A stretch of 12,103 nt of DNA from CAZOWM01 sp964583615 (GTDB taxonomy: Bacteria; Spirochaetota; B62-G9; DRHN01), in contig CAZOWM010000068.1 of NCBI GenBank assembly GCA_964583615.1, positions 1 through 12,103 of the forward strand, read 5' to 3'. The notes under the pieces were generated by a model that had not been told where the DNA came from, searched no databases, and saw only the letters and a list, made by a program, of their open reading frames with translations. Position 1 is the stretch's first letter. The number at the start of each line of letters is the position of its first letter. Below, piece by piece: positions 7,062 to 12,103 of this stretch. The position numbers and the translations under genes were made by a program.

Positions 7062-7995
7062 CTCCGCCGAAGCCGTACGCGTCTCTCACAATGTACAACG
7101 GCCTGTGTTTTGTTTCTCTGTAGACCTTTCCGAGGTACTCACCAACAATCCCCATCGTAAAGAGCTGGACACCCCCGAAAAAGATCACGGCAATAAACAG
7201 AGACGTCCACCCGCTGATCACGGTTTCAGGATACACATATTTCATGACAAGAGTGTAGATAATCAGCGCGACACCGAGAAAGATGCACACAAGGCCGGTC
7301 ATGAGCGAAAGCCTCAGCGGTTTTATCGAAAAGGAGGTGATACCGTCCAGCGCAAAATTGAGCATTCGAATGAGCGGGTACTTCGTGTCGCCCGCATATC
7401 GTCTGTCGCGTTCATATTCGACAAAGGTCTGTCTGAACCCGACCCATGCGATAAGCCCCCTGATGAAGATATTTCGCTCGCTGTGGTCTTTCAGCACATC
7501 GATTACTTTTTTATCGATCAACCTGAAATCACCAACATCCTTCGGGACATCGGTGTCGCTCAGTACACGCATCAGCCGGTAAAATACGAATGCGCTCAAC
7601 CGCTTGAATGCAGACTCTCCCTCACGCCTGATCCGCTTTCCGTAAACGACCTCAAAACCCTGCTCCCACTTTTGTATCATTTGAGAAATGACTTCCGGTG
7701 GGTCCTGCAGGTCACCGTCAATGATAACCGCGGCATCCCCTTCGGCGTGCTGTATACCCGCGAGAATGGCCGCCTGGTGGCCGAAATTCCTTGAGAAATC
7801 GACTATCCTCACAGAAGGGTCACCGAGGGCGAGATTCTTCAGCTGCCGAAGCGTGCTGTCCGTGCTGCCGTCGTTCACAAAGAGCAGGGTAAAACTGTGA
7901 GAGCGGATCTTTTCTATTGTGGCTTTCACCCGTCTGTAGAAATGCTGGATTACCTTTTCCTCATTGAAAAGAGGAACAACAACGGTTATGCGCAT
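7036..7995 (-). CDS. GtrB/DPMS-like polyprenyl-phosphate glycosyltransferase (GT2, membrane-anchored)
   Basis: Predicted to transfer a sugar from a nucleotide sugar to a polyprenyl phosphate at the inner face of the membrane. Its 319 residues follow the DPMS/GtrB/ArnC plan: VVVPLFNEE (5-13), VNDGSTDST (40-48), SRNFGHQAA (68-76), metal-binding DGDLQDPPE (93-101), GDFRLID (155-161), a probable amphipathic interface helix (about 207-228), two membrane helices (about 229-252 and 263-287), and the conserved tail GEYLGKVY followed by E.KHRPLYIV. Compared with ArnC, the sequence does not show which sugar is used; glucose and mannose are common for the family. The start lies four bases after the stop codon of the preceding gene, with GGTGTGG about nine bases upstream as a possible ribosome-binding site. 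It overlaps the GtrA-like gene by 26 bases. Confidence 0.93.
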   Translation of the reverse strand: MRITVVVPLFNEEKVIQHFYRRVKATIEKIRSHSFTLLFVNDGSTDSTLRQLKNLALGDPSVRIVDFSRNFGHQAAILAGIQHAEGDAAVIIDGDLQDPPEVISQMIQKWEQGFEVVYGKRIRREGESAFKRLSAFVFYRLMRVLSDTDVPKDVGDFRLIDKKVIDVLKDHSERNIFIRGLIAWVGFRQTFVEYERDRRYAGDTKYPLIRMLNFALDGITSFSIKPLRLSLMTGLVCIFLGVALIIYTLVMKYVYPETVISGWTSLFIAVIFFGGVQLFTMGIVGEYLGKVYRETKHRPLYIVRDAYGFGGDEEKKTSE

Positions 7996-7998
7996 AGT

Positions 7999-8922
7999 CT
8001 ATTCCACACCGGCGATCTGTGCGTACACAGCATCTATCCCGTTTTTAATTATCGATTTCTGCACCTCGTAATACGACTCCTTTTTCGTGTACATGATCTT
8101 TTTCGCCTTTCTCAAGGTTTCCTTGTCAACGTTTTTTTCCACCCGTTTTTTGAAATTCCTGAACGCATACATACGTGCGATAGAGGAGAGCAAAGGAAAA
8201 AATTTCTGCGCATAGTAGATATCAGAAAGCCTTCTGGCAAGAACAAACTCAGCCCAGCTTGTTTTCCTGTTCCTGTAGACATGGAGATGATAGATGAAAA
8301 ATTCGGGAAAGTAGTGAATTCTCACCCCTTCGCGCTTCAACCTCTGAGAAAGATCCATGTCCTCGTTTCCTGCAAAATAATTTTCGTCATACAGCCCCAC
8401 TTCCCTTATCAGAGCGGTTTTTATCAAAAGATTCCCCGTACCGATGAATGTGGCTCTTCTCCGCCTCCTTGGGTGGCGCTTTCCGATGTTGAGAATTTTC
8501 AATCTGAGCGCCTGATAGGTGTATTTGTCTTTTTTCAGACCGAGCGCGATCCCGCGACAGTCCGGATGTCCAATCAGGTAGGCTTTGAGCCTTTCCAGCA
8601 TGCCCTCCGGGATTACCGAATCATCGTTGATGATGAGAACATACTCCCCACCGGCTTTACGGATACCTGCATTGAACGCTCTCGAGGTACCCTTGTTTTC
8701 TGCATTTTCTACCACCTGCACAAATGGATGGTTCGCCCGTACATATTCTGCTGAGGAAGGTTCGCTCCCATTGTCCACACAGATATACTCCACCCACGGG
8801 GCATTTCTGTAGGGAAGGATCGATTTCACCAGCCGCTTTACGACCGCTATTCTGTCGCCGTGGGTCACAAACACAACGGTTAAAAGTATCCCGTCCTCCC
8901 CTTTCTGCGCATTTCGGTCCAT
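7999..8922 (-). CDS. GT2 glycosyltransferase (WbbL/rhamnosyltransferase-like)
   Basis: A probable soluble or peripheral inverting glycosyltransferase acting on the growing glycan. Counting from this ATG (307 residues): the nucleotide-binding strand LTVVFVTHGD near 14-23, CVDNGSE near 48-54, ENKGTSRAFNAGI near 75-87 (the NxGxxxAxNxGI motif of this group), the DxD-type NDDS at 99-102, GTGNLLI near 161-167, and the catalytic-acid region NEDMDLSQRLKREG at 186-199. The order matches rhamnosyltransferase-like GT2 proteins. Two basic stretches stand out: a run of arginines near residues 152-156 and a Lys/Arg-rich C-terminal third, perhaps for membrane contact. An alternative GTG at 8931 overlaps the upstream stop as GTGA; I chose the ATG because GGGTGA sits five bases before it. 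Donor and acceptor are unknown. Confidence 0.9.
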   Translation of the reverse strand: MDRNAQKGEDGILLTVVFVTHGDRIAVVKRLVKSILPYRNAPWVEYICVDNGSEPSSAEYVRANHPFVQVVENAENKGTSRAFNAGIRKAGGEYVLIINDDSVIPEGMLERLKAYLIGHPDCRGIALGLKKDKYTYQALRLKILNIGKRHPRRRRRATFIGTGNLLIKTALIREVGLYDENYFAGNEDMDLSQRLKREGVRIHYFPEFFIYHLHVYRNRKTSWAEFVLARRLSDIYYAQKFFPLLSSIARMYAFRNFKKRVEKNVDKETLRKAKKIMYTKKESYYEVQKSIIKNGIDAVYAQIAGVE

Positions 8923-8927
8923 TGATT

Positions 8928-8933
8928 TCACCC
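8928..8933 (-). promoter_or_regulatory. Ribosome-binding site GGGTGA deciding the start at 8922
   Basis: On the minus strand GGGTGA stands five bases before the ATG at 8922 and includes the TGA stop of the preceding gene (8930-8928). A GTG at 8931 overlaps the same bases as GTGA. The GGTGA core matches the 3' half of the GGAGGTGA consensus. The overlap implies that translation of this gene is coupled to the one before it. Confidence 0.5.
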
Positions 8934-9611
8934 GGTTATTCCCTTTCTTTTTCGTTCGACAAACCGCCGTAATTTCACTTTTTCTGGATTGAAATGATGT
9001 GACCAGTCCCTGTCGAATTCCCTTAACCGCTCTATCTGAAGCTTCATCCGATTCTCGTCGCTCTGAGAGAGATGCACGAGACGGGCTTTTGTCCTGAAGT
9101 GTTTTGTGTTCTGGAGCGACTCCGGGATTCGTTCCATGTGATGCACAGCAGACTGTGGATATCGAAGCCCTTCACGCCACCTGAACATGGTATTCTCCCT
9201 GAAGAACCGGTACCTTCCGTCTACACGGTATTTGTCCGTATCCTTCCAGAGGGTGACCCGGCGGCTCGTCACGTACCCGACACTCCTGGGAAGATTTCTG
9301 ATCTTGTCGAGCTCATCGGAGAGCACATCCTCGTAGTATTCGTCATGGTCGAGTTTGACAATCCATTCCGGTCTGTACACGTCCGCCTTTTCCATAAGAA
9401 AGTTGCTGTCTCTGCCGGCTCCCCTCTCCTTGACATAGTGGTAAAACTCTATCAGCCCTTCACGTTCGAGGCTCCGCAGCGTTTCCACGCTCCCGTCTGA
9501 TGAGCCTGTGTCGAGCACGATCGCATGGTCGAAGAGGGAAAGCGCACTATTGATTACATATCTGATTTTATTATTGAAATTCCATACAGTCATGATAACA
9601 CAAAAATCCAC
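8928..9611 (-). CDS. Small GT2 glycosyltransferase with LDHDEYYE motif
   Basis: A 227-residue GT-A fold enzyme, probably single-domain and soluble, predicted to use a nucleotide sugar; donor and acceptor are unknown. It has VIMTVWNFNNKI (5-16), VLDTGSSDGS (32-41), typical of the WaaE/SunS-like GT2 branch, and a metal-binding LDHDEYYE (87-94), where most members have a DADE-type motif. The branch's usual lysine loop near residue 61 reads KERGAGRDSNF. A basic C-terminus (KLRRFVERKRK) may touch the membrane. The GTG start is supported by a strong GGTGAGGAG six bases upstream. The first in-frame ATG, at residue 7, would cut into the first strand of the fold, so it is unlikely. It starts immediately after the stop of the upstream GT2 gene and ends overlapping the start region of the next. 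Confidence 0.88.
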   Translation of the reverse strand: MDFCVIMTVWNFNNKIRYVINSALSLFDHAIVLDTGSSDGSVETLRSLEREGLIEFYHYVKERGAGRDSNFLMEKADVYRPEWIVKLDHDEYYEDVLSDELDKIRNLPRSVGYVTSRRVTLWKDTDKYRVDGRYRFFRENTMFRWREGLRYPQSAVHHMERIPESLQNTKHFRTKARLVHLSQSDENRMKLQIERLREFDRDWSHHFNPEKVKLRRFVERKRKGITG

Positions 9612-10361
9612 CTACTTCTCCTCACCGAACCCGAGCTTATGGTTGAAATAACTTTCACTCTCTCTGAACCAGCGCCGCGCCTCATCCCGTTTTTTCGGGC
9701 TTTTCCCCAGATAATGAATAATTTTGCTGTGCGGAGTGTAGATGATTTTGTATCCCGCCCTTCTCGCGCGTATGTGCATCTCGGTCTCTTCAAAGTAGAG
9801 AAAAAAGTTCTCATCAAACAATCCGATCTCTTCGAATATTTCTCTTTTCGAGGCGAAGAGCGCGCCGGATAGGGAAACCACCTCCTCTACTCTGTCATAC
9901 TGTCCCCTGTCTCTCTTTCCGCATCCCCGGTGATAACGCTTCCGCTCGCTTCCGCAGATTCCGAAACTGTGTATTCTTCCCCTCCCGTCATACACCTTAC
10001 CACCCACAAAGGCAACGTCTTTTCTGACGAGCTGTTCCAAGATCGGCGGAAGCCAGCATGCGGTAAACTCGATGTCGAGGTTCGCGAACACGAGATAACG
10101 GTTCTCTGTCAACCGTATTCCCTGATTCAATGCTTTCGCGTACCCCAGGTTTTCGGCGTTTCTCTTTACGCTGAAACCGCCTTTTTTCAGAAGGTTTCCG
10201 TACGTCGAGAGCGCTCGAATCGTCTGTTCTTCTGAATGATTGTCGACCACCAATACCCTGCGGTAGGACTCAGTATGCCGTTCCAGAGACCGGAAACATC
10301 TCTCGATATCATTTTTGTTGTTGTAACAGACGAAAATGATATCGACATCCTTCTGGGCCAT
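9612..10361 (-). CDS. GT2 glycosyltransferase (rhamnosyltransferase-like)
   Basis: The first gene of the five-gene minus-strand unit; 249 residues, no membrane helix apparent. Motifs in order: IIFVCYNNKNDIERC (8-22), VVDNHSEE (38-45), AENLGYAKALNQGI (69-82), the metal-binding NLDIEF (94-99; this group usually has N-P-D), FVGGKVYD (118-125), LSGALFASKREIFEEIGLFD (164-183), and the catalytic-acid region FEETEMHIRARRAGYKI (190-206). This arrangement is typical of WbbL/RfbF-like enzymes that add deoxysugars such as rhamnose to a lipid-linked oligosaccharide, but the donor cannot be told from sequence. The gene begins ATGGCC with no visible Shine-Dalgarno. It is divergent from the plus-strand GT2 gene and likely carries the promoter of the whole unit in the short spacer. 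Its stop abuts the next gene directly. Confidence 0.9.
   Translation of the reverse strand: MAQKDVDIIFVCYNNKNDIERCFRSLERHTESYRRVLVVDNHSEEQTIRALSTYGNLLKKGGFSVKRNAENLGYAKALNQGIRLTENRYLVFANLDIEFTACWLPPILEQLVRKDVAFVGGKVYDGRGRIHSFGICGSERKRYHRGCGKRDRGQYDRVEEVVSLSGALFASKREIFEEIGLFDENFFLYFEETEMHIRARRAGYKIIYTPHSKIIHYLGKSPKKRDEARRWFRESESYFNHKLGFGEEK
9618..9626 (-). promoter_or_regulatory. Strong ribosome-binding site GGTGAGGAG for the GTG-started gene at 9611
   Basis: On the minus strand GGTGAGGAG precedes the GTG by six bases (AAGTAG, which contains the TAG stop of the upstream gene). It lies inside the last codons of that gene. It is the best Shine-Dalgarno in the window and settles the GTG as the start. 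Confidence 0.7.
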
Positions 10362-10442
10362 GGCAAAAGGGAAAACTGTTGAAATATTTACATAGACATA
10401 CTAATGTATCTTCAGCAGGATTTCACGTCAAATTCTATCACG
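10362..10442. promoter_or_regulatory. Short divergent spacer between two glycosyltransferase units
   Basis: The spacer must hold start signals for both directions. It contains the AT-rich palindrome AAATATTT at 10382-10389. On the plus strand TTGAAA (10379-10384) could be a -35, but no good -10 lies 17 bases downstream. An upstream in-frame ATG at 10404 overlaps this area and is treated as non-coding here. Neither divergent gene has a visible ribosome-binding site, so transcripts with very short leaders are possible. Confidence 0.3.
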
Positions 10443-11336
10443 ATGAATACCAAAGTAAGCATTATCATCCCCACTTTTAACCGAAAAGACCATCTGCAAA
10501 AGACCCTTTCGGGGTTCGACGATCAAACGTACAGAAATTTCGATCTCATCGTTGTCGAGGACGGGTCTTCGTACAATCAGAAAGACGAGATTGAGCGGAT
10601 GAACCTCAGCTATCCGCTGGCCTACCATTACATTCGAAATCGTGGCCGTGCCGGTGCCCGAAACTACGGAATAGAGAAAACAGATGGAGACCTTATTCTT
10701 TTCTTCGACGATCACTCTCAGCCCTGCAGGAATCTGCTCGCGGAGCATGTGAAAAATCACTGGAATCACCTGAGGTACGGTGCATACAGAGGAAGAATCG
10801 AGTTTGTGCCAAGGTATCAGGACCCTGTTGTATACAGCTCTCCACATCCGTTGAGAAACCTTCACGGCCTGATGTTCGGAAACAACCCTATTGTGAATTT
10901 CGGAACCCACAACCTCAGCGTCAAGCGCGAGGTCATAGACAGGATCGGCGGGCTGGACGAGGAGTTCACCCTCTACGGTGCAGAAGACCAGGAGTTCGGG
11001 ATTCGAATAAGAAAGGCTGGCTACAAAATCGGATATTTGCCAAAAGCCCTCACGTACAACGTGAAAATTGCAAAAAATACCCTCGAGACGCTGGAAAGGA
11101 CCGTTGCATCAGGAAAGATGGCGGCGCTTCTTACAAAGAAGCACCCGGAGTTTAGAACTCAGCTCGGGATGAACATCTTCAACAGGGCACTCTATAAAAA
11201 CAGAAAAAACGACCGTATCTACCGCGACTTCATAGAGAAAAAAATCGTTCCTGATGGAGTGACGAAAAGCAGGCTCAGGTTCATCCTGTACTACTACTCT
11301 TTTCTGAACGAGCTTGAGAAACACAGGGGAAAATAA
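10443..11336 (+). CDS. GT2 glycosyltransferase with a galactosyltransferase-type C-terminal motif
   Basis: A 297-residue GT-A fold enzyme. From this ATG: KVSIIIPTFNRKDHL (4-18), VVEDGSS (37-43), RGRAGARNYGI (67-77), the metal-binding FFDDHS (87-92), GTHNLSVKREVIDRIGGLDE (154-173) and YGAEDQEFGIRIRKAGYKI (178-196). The last two blocks together resemble the C-terminal galactosyltransferase region (Glyco_transf_7C) of bacterial polymer-forming GT2 enzymes such as chondroitin or heparosan synthases, with EDQEFG in place of the usual EDxDLxxR. A further 100-residue basic tail holds many Tyr, Lys and Arg. An upstream in-frame ATG at 10404 would add 13 residues; the fold normally begins within a few residues of the start, so the later ATG is preferred, without ribosome-binding-site support. 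It is divergent from the five-gene unit and converges with the last gene. Donor and acceptor are unknown. Confidence 0.88.
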   Translation: MNTKVSIIIPTFNRKDHLQKTLSGFDDQTYRNFDLIVVEDGSSYNQKDEIERMNLSYPLAYHYIRNRGRAGARNYGIEKTDGDLILFFDDHSQPCRNLLAEHVKNHWNHLRYGAYRGRIEFVPRYQDPVVYSSPHPLRNLHGLMFGNNPIVNFGTHNLSVKREVIDRIGGLDEEFTLYGAEDQEFGIRIRKAGYKIGYLPKALTYNVKIAKNTLETLERTVASGKMAALLTKKHPEFRTQLGMNIFNRALYKNRKNDRIYRDFIEKKIVPDGVTKSRLRFILYYYSFLNELEKHRGK

Positions 11337-11407
11337 ACCCATTATCCGCCTTTTCACCGCTCCTCAATAAAGAGCTCCGATGTGTCAATGACATCTCGTT
11401 GGGTCCT
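11337..11407. other. Convergent spacer without a clear terminator
   Basis: Seventy-one bases separate two stop codons. The only pairing I see is GATGT (11379-11383) with ACATC (11391-11395), a five-base stem around seven bases and without a T run. That is too weak to call a terminator. Confidence 0.4.
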
Positions 11408-12103
11408 TCAATGCTTAATTTTTCTTATATTTATAATCTCTCTGTTGTACGCTTCATACTCACGTTTTCCCTCATTCCGGCCTGATTGCGCCTCCCCCAG
11501 GTGCCTCACTTTCACAAGTGGATAGGCGTAGACGATTCTGTTTCCGCGCCTCCGGACTTTTATCTGGTACCTCGTCCAGCCTCCCATCATTCCGTGTTTG
11601 TTGGAGATATAGCCATATTCTGCCACAATGGCATTTCTTATGAGATAGAAACACCCTCCCCCCCATTTCGTGCGAAGAAGGACCCTCCCGTTTACATTGA
11701 TAAGCCGTTTCAGAGAGTAGTTTTCACCATACCAATGATACCCGTGACAGATCGCAACATCGGGGCAGTGGTCCATTATATCGACCAGCCGTTCGACTGC
11801 ATCTTCAGGTACAACAGTGTCGTTGTCGATCTTTCCCAGATAGGGATAGAGGTCCTTGTAGTCTTTCCAGAACTCATTGGTGGTAATGGACAAACCGAGA
11901 TTCTTCTCTGAGAGCCTCAGGCCGACGATCCTTTTGTCCTTTGATCGAATATTTTTCAAATACTCGATCATGCCCGGTTCAGAGCTTCCGTTGTCGTGAA
12001 TTACGAGATGAAAATCCTCGCGGTTACTCAAAAGCGATTCCAGCGCTTCCTTCGTGTATGCGAGCCGGTTGTATGTGAGCATGAGAAATATGGGTTTTGT
12101 CAT
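11408..12103 (-). CDS. GT2-fold glycosyltransferase (start at the window edge)
   Basis: A 231-residue GT-A fold protein. It starts MTKPIFLMLTYNRLAYTKEA, which looks like a genuine N-terminus; its ATG is the last three bases of the window, so a start further out cannot be excluded and no upstream signal can be read. Motifs: HDNGSSE (36-42), SEKNLGLS (65-72), metal-binding KIDNDTVVPE (91-100), GGGCFYLIR (148-156) and GGWTRYQIKVRRRGNRIVY (174-192), which takes the place of the acidic ED block of other GT2 proteins. The basic C-terminal tail ends near RKIKH. It is the most divergent of the soluble glycosyltransferases here: it lacks a clear ED catalytic-base motif after GGW, so the catalytic base is not identified. 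It is convergent with the GT2 gene at 10443-11336 and may belong to another transcription unit continuing beyond the window. Confidence 0.83.
   Translation of the reverse strand: MTKPIFLMLTYNRLAYTKEALESLLSNREDFHLVIHDNGSSEPGMIEYLKNIRSKDKRIVGLRLSEKNLGLSITTNEFWKDYKDLYPYLGKIDNDTVVPEDAVERLVDIMDHCPDVAICHGYHWYGENYSLKRLINVNGRVLLRTKWGGGCFYLIRNAIVAEYGYISNKHGMMGGWTRYQIKVRRRGNRIVYAYPLVKVRHLGEAQSGRNEGKREYEAYNREIINIRKIKH

Noticed and set aside
6979..7794. Plus-strand open frame of 271 residues opposite the GtrB-like gene, and 7897-8754 opposite the next GT2 gene
   Set aside because: Both lie over well-conserved glycosyltransferase sequence on the minus strand and lack any family resemblance or plausible start signal.
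11379..11395. Short stem GATGT/ACATC as a terminator between convergent genes
   Set aside because: Only five pairs, a seven-base loop and no following T run on either strand.
1..12103. CRISPR array, tRNA, insertion sequence ends or attachment sites
   Set aside because: I saw no regular repeats, no tRNA-like fold, no transposase or integrase, and no flanking direct repeats anywhere in the window.

Overview
The window joins a housekeeping locus to a glycan-assembly locus. Two features point to a bacterium of moderate GC, though no close relative can be named. First, the small carbamoyl-phosphate synthetase subunit carries the bacterial-style glutaminase stretch GHHGGNHPV and GPGPHDT; archaeal CarA proteins I recall read GHRGGNQPV and AGPMDT there. 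Second, the two clear ribosome-binding sites (GGTGAGGAG and GGGTGA) match the 16S anti-Shine-Dalgarno. Several other starts have no visible Shine-Dalgarno, so start sites are tentative.

Layout. Positions 1-4221 hold carA and carB on the minus strand, giving glutamine-dependent carbamoyl phosphate for pyrimidines and arginine; carB runs off the left edge with its last part missing. A 140-base spacer, divergent from carA, leads into two plus-strand genes: a small class I SAM-dependent methyltransferase and an ArnT/PMT-like GT-C membrane glycosyltransferase (to 6650). Meeting them 12 bases away is a tight five-gene minus-strand unit (10361 down to 6663): three different soluble GT2 glycosyltransferases, then a GtrB/DPMS-like polyprenyl-phosphate glycosyltransferase and a GtrA-like membrane protein that overlap each other. 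A short divergent spacer separates this unit from another GT2 gene on the plus strand (10443-11336). That gene converges on a sixth GT2-fold protein (11408-12103, minus) whose ATG is the last three bases of the window.

How the genes may work together (inference). The soluble GT2 enzymes would build a surface glycan on the cytoplasmic face. The GtrB-like enzyme would charge a polyprenyl phosphate with a sugar, the GtrA-like protein would help move it across the membrane, and the GT-C enzyme could use it on the outer face. The methyltransferase could modify a sugar or lipid-linked intermediate. No polymerase, flippase of the Wzx type, ABC exporter, initiating phosphoglycosyltransferase or nucleotide-sugar synthesis gene lies in the window, so this is an internal part or one edge of a larger glycan locus.

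I see no tRNA, rRNA, CRISPR array, insertion sequence or prophage. No clearly undescribed system stands out; the most unusual items are an apparent insertion of about 29 residues in CarA and the convergent GtrB/GtrA plus GT-C arrangement.
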